A DNA stretch of 64,000 nucleotides from Phycomyces blakesleeanus NRRL 1555(-). Lineage: Eukaryota > Mucoromycota > Mucoromycetes > Mucorales > Phycomycetaceae. Below, piece by piece: positions 43,923 through 54,160 of the stretch (positions within the stretch are counted from its first letter, which is position 1; every line of letters begins with the position of its first letter). The notes below the pieces were generated by a model. It saw nothing but the letters and a program-made list of their open reading frames with translations. It was not told the origin of the DNA and did no database searches. The DNA lies in assembly GCF_001638985.1 (NCBI RefSeq), contig NW_017265148.1, positions 513,367 to 577,366 of the forward strand, written 5' to 3'. Made by a program: the position numbers and the translations under genes.

Positions 43923-45260
43923 TTATAAAGGGTCTCCGCGCAAGCAGATATCAAAGCAATTACCAGAGTGTTGAGCAAACGCATTCAAATGCTCGGGAGG
44001 GATGTTATTGCAAGCTTCAGCGATACGAGTGGCTAGATCTTCAGCATCTTTAAACGAACTTCGTTTTACCTTATTTTTGACAATGGACCAGAAATTCTCT
44101 ATTGGGTTGAGCTCGGGGGAATAAGGAGGGAGGTAGATGCTTCTGTAACCTCTTTCAGTAATCATTTCATCAATCCGGTCAGCAGTATGTATGGGCACAT
44201 TGTCCATCACAATATAATGGCCTTTTAGTTCTGGATACAAATCCATTTCATCCATGCACTTCTTGAGAAACCTAACGTAGTGACCAGTTTCTGTACCCCC
44301 AGATTTTTTCTTTTTTTCAGTAGGTGCTTTTCTTTTACTACCACTGTGAACAATTTTAATTCTCTTAGAGCTTTCTTCTTGAGGATTACGGAGTTCTATA
44401 GCAACAACAAACTTTGTTGATATGGCGCCTAATACAGTATGAGACACAGCTTTAGTGGTTGGAGTGGTCGTAATAGCGGGTGTTCCTTTTACAGACCATT
44501 CGCTAGGAGGTCTCATGTTTCTATCAAATGCAGACTCGTCCACGAATACACAGTTTTCCAAATAATTCATATCAGTAGCAGTCCACTTGATGACCCAATT
44601 TTTACGAGCTTGGATCTTATCTGAATTATTTCTAGCAACCGGCAAGTGTGTTAACTTCTTAAAAGAAAGGTTGCACTCATTCTTAAGAAAGTTGTGAACA
44701 GTACTTTTCTTCACAGTCAGATCAGAGAATTTTTGAGTGAGTGATTCCATTGCATCAAGCACCTGTGCTTGTGGACAATTATTGTAACATTCTAACAGGT
44801 GAACCTTATGTCTCTCATCCAATTGTGGTTTTAGTCTATTGACCAAATTGGTTTGTTTTTCAAATATGTTCCAATCCTTATCCTCTTTGAGTTTCTTGGC
44901 CCATTTCTGTGCTGTTCTCTTGGCTATGCCGCCTGCTAAGCACCCTGACTTAGCTGTGTTAAATAATTTAATTCGGTTATAATACACAAAAGTGAGCTTT
45001 TGCTCGTTTGAGTATTTGTGATGAAGTCTTTTCTGCTTCTTAACTATAGCTATGACTTCCTCCATATCAGCATCAAGATTTCCCAAGGAATCTTCAGAGG
45101 AAACCCCCTCTTCCTCTTGCTTTCTACAATACTCTGTGATACGAGTCAGAGTTCTTAAGTGAAAAGGAGTAGCTTCCTCAACCCAGTCTATTGCATCGTT
45201 TCCTTCCTCATCAACCAATTTTCCCTGGCCGTCTTCATAATAAAAGCAAGTAGTCTTCAT
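43923..45260 (-). CDS. IS630-like DDE transposase, right-arm copy, intact
   Basis: Identical to the 37089-38426 protein, with FVDESAF, VMDNVPIHT and PYSPELNPIENF all present. Having two intact identical copies contrasts with the decay of every other DNA-transposon gene in the window and suggests recent insertion or ongoing arm-to-arm gene conversion. Confidence 0.9.
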   Translation of the reverse strand: MKTTCFYYEDGQGKLVDEEGNDAIDWVEEATPFHLRTLTRITEYCRKQEEEGVSSEDSLGNLDADMEEVIAIVKKQKRLHHKYSNEQKLTFVYYNRIKLFNTAKSGCLAGGIAKRTAQKWAKKLKEDKDWNIFEKQTNLVNRLKPQLDERHKVHLLECYNNCPQAQVLDAMESLTQKFSDLTVKKSTVHNFLKNECNLSFKKLTHLPVARNNSDKIQARKNWVIKWTATDMNYLENCVFVDESAFDRNMRPPSEWSVKGTPAITTTPTTKAVSHTVLGAISTKFVVAIELRNPQEESSKRIKIVHSGSKRKAPTEKKKKSGGTETGHYVRFLKKCMDEMDLYPELKGHYIVMDNVPIHTADRIDEMITERGYRSIYLPPYSPELNPIENFWSIVKNKVKRSSFKDAEDLATRIAEACNNIPPEHLNAFAQHSGNCFDICLRGDPL

Positions 45261-45288
45261 ATTTATTTGAAAAAAAAACGAAGTTTAA

Positions 45289-45445
45289 CAAAAAGAAAAG
45301 GTCTAAAAAAACCGCCCTTTGGATTATCGAAAACCGCCCTTGAATTAAAAAAAGCCGCCTTTTGGGAATTGAAAAGCCGCCCTTTAGAAATATTTATTAA
45401 CTGCCTTTTCATTTAAAAAGCCGCCTTTTGGCGTTGGAACGACTG
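45289..45445 (-). repeat. Right terminal GGCGG-motif array
   Basis: This mirrors 36904-37060. The outermost five bases read GACTG, against CAATT at the left end, so the left TIR start is mutated at two transition sites relative to a consensus CAGTC. Confidence 0.7.
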
Positions 45446-45450
45446 TAGTA

Positions 45451-45811
45451 TAGTCAAAGCTCAATATAGTAATATGGATGGTGAACAGAAATTTTATAAC
45501 TATCACTATATTGAGCATGTTTTTTTCTTACTCCATGCATTACTTAATGATATTTCTAATGCTGCTGTGAGTGACTACTGTTTTCTAATAGGATTCATAG
45601 TATTTTGTCTAAGAAAGTGAGTTTGCTTTAAAGTGCTAAATAAAATATATACTACATTTATTTTTTATAGTATACAAATAAACTCAGAGCTCAATATAGT
45701 GATACTAGTGGATTCAAATTTTATCACTATCACTATAGCAAAAAATAGTGATAATAAGCAGGCACAGGCCCAAATTTTCCAGACAATTATCACTATATTG
45801 AGCTTTGACTG
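45451..45811. mobile_element. Pogo-like miniature element (MITE)
   Basis: Inverted ends AGTCAAAGCTCAATATAGT (45452-45470) and its inverse (45792-45810) are flanked by TA (45449-45450 and 45812-45813). The first base is T at the left and G (complement C) at the right, fitting CAGTC ends. Internal inverted stretches, including a 56-bp arm at about 45597-45652 that matches 45813-45868, show a composite history. It lies 5 bp outside the palindromic element. There is no coding capacity. Confidence 0.65.
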
Positions 45812-46696
45812 TATATATTTTATTTAGAATTTTAAAGCAAGCCCAGTTTCTTAGACAAAATACTATGAATTCTACGCCACCAGAGAAATTTCTTATATAA
45901 TCATAAACCCAAAAGAGTTTAGTGAATCAGAGTTAATTTTATTTCCTTTTATGAATTTAATAATTTTTGCAATAAATACTGGTTGAAAAAATATCACAGA
46001 TTTAAAAACACGTTTTTGCAAATATTAAAAATAGTTCAAAAAATAGGTTTTTAATTTTGGTTTATTTTGGATTGCAAAAAAATAAAAAAATAAAATACTA
46101 GACTGGGCCATGTAATCCGCAGCAGTAGCATACTAGCAAACTGATACTACTGGTTAAAACAATAGTATGGCTGCTAGCATCAATGCCTGTGGATTATGTG
46201 GTCAATATATAGTAAGCTAATATATCTAGCTACTCCAAGAGAAAACCAGTGTCATGGATGACATAAAAACCAAAGAGCTTGAAGACTTGAGTGTCAATAA
46301 ACTTGAAGACATGCATGCCAAGAGACTCTAAGAGAAGAAAAGCAATTAGTAATCATATTTAAAATACTTTTGTCTAAAGATGCTTACGTTTGAGATTCTG
46401 CCAAGTCATTTATGATTATAAATAGCTGAATACCTACAAGTAAGAAGAGGAAACATTTAGTATTCTATTGTTTTATAGGCAGAGTATATAGTTATTGCTT
46501 CATTACTCATTTAGCCACATAATAAAAAAAACTAATGTATAAACTGGATTGGTATGATTAATAAACATATTGACATATAAAACTAATTTAATAGCACAAA
46601 TACCTTTGAAGTGGGAGTATGTAGAGATGATGTTGTTTTCATAGAGGCTAAAAACATATTAGAATACCTTATAAATAAAAACATGTAAAAACAACC
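45812..46696. other. AT-rich spacer with MITE-like palindromic unit at 46100-46220
   Basis: No gene is supported. It contains CTAGACTGGGCCATGTAATC and, about 100 bp later, CCTGTGGATTATGTGGTC. This is an inverted pair also seen near 36500-36600. Confidence 0.4.
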
Positions 46697-47229
46697 TGTT
46701 GTGATAGTTGAAGTTGAAGAAGTTTTTAAGAGGAAGAATTGAAGATTTAAGATTAGGAACGAAGATTCGTGAGAACTTGTGTAGGTTTTGTTTATTGAGA
46801 AAAGATTTTGTATCAAAGTTTGACCAGGTTCCTATACTGAACTACTACTGCTATTTATATTATTTTGGATCAGGAAAATTATATGACTGGGGTCAGGTAA
46901 TCGATCCTATCTGAGCCTTAATCAGAGCAACGTGATCTTGGGATAATTAATGTATGATTAATTATATAAATGTGTATAGTCCCAATGAAGTATTAACATC
47001 GAAAGTAAATGTGTTTATGAGTTATAATTATGCTTATAATAATCCACTGATGTATCCCATATTATGGTGATATCATCATATGAAATATAATCACTATCAT
47101 GCATGCTAAACCTGTGTGTTAAATAATAAAGTAATCGGTAGACACCTTTGACTGGAATAGCTGAGGCCTTATATTATTTCCTTCAGACTTATTCTCAAAT
47201 ACAGCAGTAGTCAATACTCATTTACAACA
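46697..47229 (-). repeat. LTR of family B, reversed, without target duplication
   Basis: 533 bp, the reverse complement of the solo LTR at 49076-49607. The flanks are CAACC and GCATG, so they do not match. It abuts a 5'-truncated gypsy pol read in the opposite orientation, so a rearrangement or deletion joined two unrelated elements here. Confidence 0.85.
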
Positions 47230-48837
47230 GCATGGATGAACATGATTTTACAGTATGACTTTAAGATCATTCATTTGCCTGGTGTTTCAAATGTGCTTCC
47301 TGAGGTGTTGTCACGTTTGTCTGAAGAGACTGAAACATTATTAAATGAACTGAGTGGGGATAGTATGGTTAGATCCATCATGAGAAATAGTGCTGTCACT
47401 ATGGAACCATTACCAGACATCTTGAGTGGTGAATACTTTACTTCTCTCACAGAAAATGAAAGGAATAAGTTATTAGTTGAAGAACATTTGAAAGGTCATT
47501 TTGGTGTAGAAGCTATACTACATGCCTTAAAGAGAAAAGGTATCTATTGGACCAGCTTGAATAGTCAAGCAAATGATCTTATACAATCGTGTATACAGTG
47601 TCAATGTCATAATATCACAAGAAAGGGTTATAATCCTTTAAGACCTGTGACTGCAACACTTCCTGGTGATAGTTGGGGAATAGATCTGGCTGGGTCATTT
47701 ACAACGTCGACTAGAGGAAATGAATACTTGTTAGTGATGATAGACATTTCAAGCAAATTTTATGTATTGCATGCCATACCTGATAAAAGAGCAGCTACAA
47801 TTATGTTACAAGTACTAGACGTCATTAGTACATGGGGTCCAATGTGAAAGTTGCAGAGTGATTGTGGACGGGAGTTTGTGAAGTCACTGATGACGTATAT
47901 AAAAAAGAATGCTGGTTTGGAACATGCGTTAATTTTGCAGTACCATCCTAGAGCTAATGGTGCAAGTGAAAGAGCTGTCCAGTCGGCAGTGAACACCATT
48001 AAAAAACAAATAGTTGATAATGTTGCTGATTGGGATCAGAAGGTACCATCTGCACAGTTGTTTTTGAATAGCAAGTATAATGCTAGGACTAAGAGTATGC
48101 CATTCTTGTTAATTTTTGGAAGGAATCCAAATGACTTTGTCAATTTTAGTAAAGAAAAGAATAGTGCAACTGCTGAACAAATTCCAAAAGAGTTACAAGA
48201 AAAAATTAAAAGAATGACTGAGATAGTCTACCCTGCCATGTTTGAACACGTAAAGCATGTCACAGAAAAGCAAAAGGAACGCTTTGATGGAAGTCACAAA
48301 ATGATAGATCTGGTTCCAGAAACCATGGTAATGATTTTGGTGACAGAAAAATAGAATAAATTAGATCCGAAGTATAAGGGATTCTACACTGTTGTTAGAA
48401 AGACTGCTGCCAATACTTACATATTGAAAAATGAAAAGGGATTTTTAGAACTCAGGAATTATCCTCCTTCTTTATTGAGAAATGTTTCTGATAAGGTATT
48501 AGAGCAAAAAAATGACTTTTTTGAAGTCGAAGCAATTATTGGTCACATGAAAGATGACAAGAACAATTATTTGTATAGATGCAAATGGTTGGATTATAAT
48601 GAGTCTCACGATACCTGGGAGCCAGAGGATCATTTTACCAATCCTAAGTTCATAAAGAGATACTGGCAAAGAATTGGTAAAGCACCAGAAGGTATCAAAG
48701 ACATCAATAAGGCCAATAAGAAATTATTAAAGGATGTGAAAGTTGCATATTCCGCATCTAAAGAAATTCAGGTACTAAAAGAAAGAATTATACAAAGACA
48801 GCTTATCAAAAGAAGAAACGCAGTAAGGTCTAAATAA
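47230..48837 (+). pseudogene. Gypsy pol fragment: RNase H end, integrase, chromodomain
   Basis: A single frame, 5'-truncated. It begins with the end of RNase H (FKIIHLPGVSNVLPEVLSRL). The integrase zinc site is HLKGHFG...CIQCQCHN, and the DDE residues lie in WGIDLAGSF, LQSDCGREF and YHPRANGASERAV. The C-terminal chromodomain reads YRCKWLDYNESHDTWEPEDHF. Stops: TGA at 47845-47847 and TAG at 48352-48354. It is related to, but clearly different from, the 19.3-25.6 kb element. A polypurine tract, GGGAGGGGATAA, ends at 48949 or so and is followed by TGTAGTGATCC, the start of its 3' LTR. Confidence 0.85.
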
Positions 48838-48949
48838 AGAGTTATTTGAGCATCACAGTACTCGTTTAAAATAAAAAAAAGAACAAGCTGATCAGAAGAA
48901 TTGCATAGAGTACTTGAATGGTATTTAGTTAATACCTGGGAGGGGATAA

Positions 48950-49048
48950 TGTAGTGATCCAGACACTTGGATGTTGGATGTATCACATATAAAAACATAT
49001 TCATATTGGGATAGTGTAGTAGCTATCATCTTGTCAGTATAAAATATA
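48950..49048 (+). repeat. Start of the 3' LTR of the second gypsy element
   Basis: It begins TGTAGTGATCC right after the polypurine tract. The MULE element interrupts it 99 bp in. The LTR resumes at 53489 after the second copy of the AAAATATA duplication. Confidence 0.65.
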
Positions 49049-49075
49049 GGCTATCCTTATGGACAAGACGACGGG

Positions 49076-49607
49076 TGTTGTAAATGAGTATTGACTACTG
49101 CTGTAATTGAGAATAAGTCTGAAGGAAATAATATAAGGCCTCAGCTATTCCAGTCAAAGGTGTCTACCGATTACTTTATTATTTAACACACAGGTTTAGC
49201 ATGCATGATAGTGATTATATTTCATATGATGATATCACCATAATATGGGATACATCAGTGGACTATTATAAGCATAATTATAACTCATAAACACATTTAC
49301 TTTCGATGTTAATACTTCATTGGGACTACACACATTTATATAATTAATCATACATTAATTATCCCAAGATCACGTTGCTCTGATTAAGGCTCAGATAGGA
49401 TCGATTACCTGACCCCAGTCATATAATTTTCCCAATCCAAAACAATATAAATAGCAGTAGTAGTTCAGTGTAGGAACCTGGTCAAACTTTGATACAAAAT
49501 CTTTCTCAATAAACAAAACCTACACAAGTTCTCACGAATCTTCGTTCCTAATTTCAAATCTTGAATTCTTCCTCTTAAAAACTTCTTCAACTTCAACCAC
49601 CACAACA
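49076..49607 (+). mobile_element. Solo LTR, family B, inside the left MULE TIR
   Basis: 532 bp, TGTTGTAAATG...CACAACA, with the duplication ACGGG at 49071-49075 and 49608-49612. Removing it restores a TIR that matches the right one (GACAAGACRACRGGACAA). Confidence 0.95.
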
Positions 49608-49636
49608 ACGGGACAAGATTTTGAGGACAATATTTT

Positions 49637-49656
49637 CATCTCTGACGTCAGAGATG
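49637..49656. promoter_or_regulatory. 20-bp perfect palindrome with TGACGTCA core in the MULE TIR
   Basis: CATCTCTGACGTCAGAGATG is perfectly self-complementary and contains the CRE/ATF core. The right TIR copy (53410-53429) has one change at the central CpG (GATGTC). It may be a transposase or host bZIP binding site; that is inference. Confidence 0.5.
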
Positions 49657-49889
49657 ATTAGTGTAACAATCCCATTTTTTTTGGGGGTCAAATCCGAGTA
49701 TTTTGTAAAAGTTTCAAAAAATATTGATTATAAAAAAAAGTTGACAATTGAGATAAAAATTGATAGAAAGATAAAAGTTGATATAAAGATAAATAGAGAT
49801 AAAATATATAAAAATAAAACTACAAAAATAAAATATTCAATGTTAATATTATCAATGCCAATTCAAGTACAAAATATATACCTTAGTAA

Positions 49890-50560
49890 TTAATACATGA
49901 TCGAGTTGTCACTTAGGTTATATCTTTTGACTATGGCTTTGTGGAAAGGATTTATTTTTAGCCAAGTGAAGTTTCTGATAGGTTTACATTTTGCAAGGAG
50001 AAAATGGTTGATGTCCAAGATGATGATTATTGGTTCGAATTTTTCTGGTGTGGTAGTTAATGGAACGAAGAGACAGTTGCCTGTTTCTCTTGGAGTGTTC
50101 TAATATACAGCTACTGATCTATTGAACGCATCTGCTACAAGTTGTGAATGGTCAATCGTTCTGAACCAATGTTGCGGTGGGAGGGGTGATCTTTTGTCTT
50201 TAAGACTGATTATGAGCGGGTTTGTGGATGCAGACATGTTGCTATTCTCCATTCTTTCCTGGTAATATGTATGCTGATATTTTAAGTATACTTCTAGCAT
50301 ATTTCCTTTAAGTTCAGGCCATTTCTCCTGGTCTTGATATATCTCCATTGCTATTGCTCGGTATCCATAGTTGCCATCTGCTTCGAGAGAAAAGACTTTG
50401 GTTATATGTTTAGAAGCAATAGTAAGATTTGTTAATATTGTGTGATCGATTGGCAAGCCAAGATTGGTGATATTTTGCAAGGCTTTTTGCTCTTAAGTTG
50501 AGAATATTTGTTTTCTAGAAAATAGAGCAAAACTTGAGTGAAATAGATTTATGTAATGTA
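49890..50560 (-). pseudogene. OTU-like cysteine protease domain of the MULE, catalytic Cys lost
   Basis: The frame 50480-50100 shows SLEADGNYGYRAIAMEIY, corresponding to the OTU motif DGNCxxRA with Tyr at the catalytic Cys (TGC to TAC). After a TAG stop near 50100 the same frame continues with ETGNCLFVPL and IIILDINHFLLAKC, where the Asn-His pair matches the OTU catalytic His, ending at TAA 49890. An intron (GTGAGT near 50580, TTTCTAG near 50520) joins it to a basic linker upstream. OTU enzymes remove ubiquitin. This copy would be inactive both by the Cys change and by the stop. Confidence 0.7.
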
Positions 50561-51215
50561 TTATAAATAAATACTCACTTTTTTTGTTCTTTTGCTATTT
50601 TAATTTTTTTTGTATCTTTTTCTTTTTCAGCTTCAATGCAGTGCTCTAATGCAATCATTTTACGCTTTGTATTTTTGGGTCAGCTTTTGATGGCTTCCAC
50701 TATTGTTGGACCATTAAGATCCTCAAGTTTCTGCTTGGTCATTTTTTCTAGTATGTTTTTTACTAAGTTATGTATATCTATTTGTTCTTGTTTGCTGTGT
50801 GTACTGTGAAAGCCTTCATGAACAAGCTCAAGATCATGATCAAATTGAGGCGATATGTTGTTATTTTAGCAATGTTTGCTGTTACTGTTTCTGCATTGTT
50901 AATTGTCAAGTAGTCTATATACAATTATATATTATATGAGAAAATAATGTTATAACTATTATATGTATTACCTTCTCCTTCTAGATAATCTTTTCTCCAG
51001 TGTCTTGAAATTAGAGAGATTGGAATTGTATTAAAAGTAGTGAGTGTATGATAGCATGGTAGGAGATGGTTGTAATATAAGAGTCATTTGCACTCTTTGG
51101 TTAATTTTTCAGGTATGATTGATTTTAATAGTTCTAGTTTAATTTTGACCATTGCAAAGTGGCTAATTTTTTGACAAATGTCATTTAGTTTTGTTCTGTT
51201 GACTTTGTCAAACAC

Positions 51216-51512
51216 TGTGGTATACACACCACAATTGAGTGAAGAACAGACCCCACAACCAAACACTGGTTCCTTCTTGCTAATGAACCTGGCAAGTTAA
51301 CAATCTCCAGAACTGTTACACACCAGGCACACATACACTACACACTCATACAGTGTAAACCAACCATTACACAACAGGGATTTGAATTACAGGGATTTGA
51401 ATAGTAACAGATATAAACAATATTATTTTGTCTCTTTAATAAATAACACTCTCACAGTATCTACTTTTCCCATTATTGAGATACTAACCCATAAACAATC
51501 CCGAATATCTCA
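51216..51512 (+). mobile_element. Solo LTR, family C
   Basis: 297 bp, almost identical to 28841-29137, with the duplication AACAC at 51211-51215 and 51513-51517. It is inserted between the MULE transposase and the OTU-like part. Confidence 0.95.
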
Positions 51513-53290
51513 AACACAACTTCTGTGCTCTCTTCAAGGCACTCTGTCATTAATCTGCATTTACAATCATCAACCTATTTAATATACAAATATATTATAG
51601 CAAATAATTATAATTAGAAAACTTATTCAACTAACACATAAAATAAAATAAGATAATGCAAACTTACCAGTTTCTGATACCACTTTTTTACTTTTAGTGT
51701 CACTGTCATCAATTTACCAGAAGAGGTACCAAGAGAATGCTTGAGGGAAGCATGTGCACTTTCTGCGCAGTTGGAGGTACGATTTCCAAAGTGAGGGTAT
51801 TTATAAACATACATGTTTATCCAGTTCTTCTTGTCTTTTATTTTTCTAGTAAATTATATAAAAATTACCAATTTTTTATAATTAATAAGCCATTTTTATC
51901 AAGTTCAATGGCTCTATATGTATCTTTCAAGAAATTTACTGGCAGTTTTCTCCTGATCCTTGCAATTCTCCTTTGCAAACTCGAGGTACCTATCTGCCTC
52001 TTTCTTTACTTCTTCGGGCATCTCGCACTTCAAAGCAATCTTGCCAATAAACTCTGCCAAAGTCTCCAAAAGCTCTCTCTTCTCACTGCTCTCTTCTCCC
52101 TTCATCATTGGTAGCAAGTCTTTTTTGAAATTATCTTTTATATGCTTATAGCATAAGACTTGCTTCGACTCAGAGAAAACACAGGTAATAGCATTTTGCA
52201 ATGTTTTCTCATTGTCAGTTATAAACACATTAGAAAGAAGAGGTGTGTATGTGTTTGTTTGTGTTTATGTTGTTGTTGCTGTATTTCTGTTACTATTGCC
52301 TCTGTTATTGTCTTTGACATCTGGCCAAACTGCATCACAGAGACAACGAAGTACCCAGAGATAATTCTCAACCATCTCGTACTCTACCCAAGCACCAGCA
52401 ATAGGGAATGTCTTCAATGTTCTACAAGATTTACCAGTTACATTACTGGTATCAGCAATATTGACAAATGTCATTCTATGGCTATTTGTCTTATATGTAG
52501 CATGGATGATTATCATCTCAGGCATTCTTTCCGCTTCCTCAATTACATTCTTGTAAACAAAGAAAACCATGTTGATTCTTTTGTCATCTGTATTATCAAC
52601 AGTATAGCGGATATAGAAGTCCAGATCTTGTAAAGTGGTAATAAAACCAAATATCTCCTTTCCTTCGTAATCTTTTCCAAAGTGCTGCTTGATGTTCTCA
52701 ATGTCATGACATACTACATTGGTGTATCCACATATCTTCAAACTGTTGAAGATAGTTGATACATCATTGTTATTCTCCAGATGTCTTGTTACAAGGGCCA
52801 TGGCCTCAGGCGAAAGTTTTTAGTGCATAGCATATGCCCTATGATCTTCCTCAATTGGATGGTTATGTTGTGCCTTGCACAAGTGCACAGCAATTCTTCC
52901 GTCTTTTTTCTTAGAGGCATACACGAAGCATTGGCAGTCATGCTTTTGTGTATTCTTGACACGTTTTCTTTCTCATCCAGGAAGGGGGCTCTCTTTGCTG
53001 GCAGAGGTTTTTAAAGCAATCTTTACAGCCTTATAAGTGTCTCTATATTTGTCTGCATGCTTACAGATCATCTTTATGCGAGTTTCTGATGAAAACATGG
53101 TGGAAAATGCAATATTATGCGTGGCACCATATGCCTTGACAGCTTCACAAACAGCTACAGTTGAAGAAAATTGTCTTCCAATAAGAAAGATAGAATTAAA
53201 CTCGGTTAAAGCAGTATCGTACTTCTTGGAAGAAGTCTCACTGACAATGACAAAGTCATTGGTGCTGTTGGTGTTATTGATGTTACTCAT
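51513..53290 (-). pseudogene. MULE transposase with FAR1/FLYWCH-type N-terminus, broken
   Basis: The preferred start is the Met at 53290 (MSNINNTN). A FAR1-like zinc region follows, with KHDCQCFVYA, then HLCKAQHNHPIEEDH. The transposase core has IIIHATYKTNSHRM, where the first catalytic Asp expected in the family (DxTYKTN) is replaced, then VFITDNEKTLQNAI (second Asp), VLCYKHIKDNF (the C-x2-H site) and NRTSNCAESAHASLKHSL. In-frame stops: TGA near 52973 and TAA at 52820-52822. A gap near 52228-52265 may be a small indel or intron. The protein would cut the MULE TIRs; this copy is dead. Confidence 0.8.
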
Positions 53291-53488
53291 GTTAAATGTC
53301 AAAAAGATTATGCTGATGTTGTAGTAAAAAAGGGCAGTGATTTTATTGGCAATCCAAAGAACCATTTATCTAGTTGCTCCCCCCAAAAAAAAGGGATTGT
53401 TACACTAATCATCTCTGATGTCAGAGATGAATATCTTTTCCTCGAAATATTGTCCTGTTGTCTTGTCCATAAGGATAGCCAAAATATA

Positions 53489-54160
53489 TATAAATAATTA
53501 AGTAATCAGACCAATAATTACTACAGTTAGTACTGTAGATAATATCTTAAAGATTGTTAAGATAATTATATCATACTGCTGGGTAAACTGTGTCAGATCG
53601 ATATGGAGCTAATTTAGTAGGAAGTTCTAAAGCTCTAGTATAAAAGAGAAAAGAATAGCTAAGAGCTAAAGAAGTACGATTTATGACTTGATATCGTAAT
53701 TGTAACACTGACACTAGTTAAGCAGTAAATACACTCTAATAATCAAATATAGTAAAGGAAGAAAGCCTTAAGAAACTAAGACGTAATGACAAGAGCAGAT
53801 TGTGTTTTCTTATAAAAAGAAACACTTTTTATTTATAAATAAAGACAACTTATATACAGTCTCAAAGTATTTCTATACATCTCTATTATCAAATTTATAT
53901 TCTTTCTATTATTTTGTATCTGAAATATCACATCACATGTCATGGTAATAATAAGGAGTTATCACAGAGTTTTTAGTGTGGTTACAGACTCAGACAACGA
54001 GCTAACCAGTGACTTGTTTAAAATAAAAAATCATTAGAACACTAAATTTTGTAGGTAATTTTCACTAAAAAAATATGCTGCTCATTACAAAAAAATGATC
54101 AAAACAAAATATTTCTTTACATACAAGAGATTCTTTCAAATTCTTATAAGTATATATATA
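53489..54160 (+). repeat. Remainder of the interrupted 3' LTR and AT-rich flank
   Basis: The LTR sequence resumes after the MULE duplication. A TATAAAAGAG box near 53640 and an AATAAAG-type signal near 53838 fit LTR promoter and polyadenylation signals. The 3' boundary cannot be fixed because the 5' LTR is missing; it probably lies between 53860 and 54000. No gene is seen. Confidence 0.45.

Larger units (their letters stand above)
36904..45445. mobile_element. 8.5-kb palindromic (giant-TIR/foldback) IS630-type transposon
   Basis: Every position p in the left arm pairs with 82349-p in the right arm, from 36904/45445 to the central minisatellite. Left arm 36904-41167, spacer 41168-41331, right arm 41332-45445. 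TA flanks both ends (36902-36903 and 45446-45447), and the ends read CARTYGTTCCAACGCC, a Tc1/IS630-type terminus. Only two bases differ in the outer 5 bp. Each arm encodes an intact 445-aa DDE transposase and an intact 505-aa unknown protein. The arms differ by exactly 150 bp, three 50-bp minisatellite units. The unit is either a true giant-TIR transposon or an inverted dimer; the TA duplication favours insertion as one unit. Confidence 0.85.
49049..53480 (-). mobile_element. MULE transposon with OTU-like domain
   Basis: The ends read GGCTATCCTTATGGACAAGAC inward from both sides (49049 and 53480). The 8-bp duplication AAAATATA is at 49041-49048 and 53481-53488, within the 8-11 bp typical of Mutator-like elements. 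The TIR is about 105 bp, and the left one is split by a solo LTR (49076-49607). The gene inside (minus strand, 53290 to 49890) encodes a FAR1-type zinc region, a MULE transposase and an OTU-protease-like domain. Two solo LTRs add 839 bp, so the original length was about 3.6 kb. Confidence 0.85.

Noticed and set aside
36904..45445. Palindrome as a missed-adapter or chimeric-read assembly artefact
   Set aside because: TA on both outer ends, Tc1-type termini, a unique central spacer and a whole-number difference in minisatellite copies are better explained by a real element. It still needs spanning reads.
49612..49695. A separate short (about 183 bp) LTR ending in GTGTAACA
   Set aside because: The same sequence occurs inverted at 53370-53480 bracketing the MULE, with an 8-bp duplication outside, so it is the MULE TIR.
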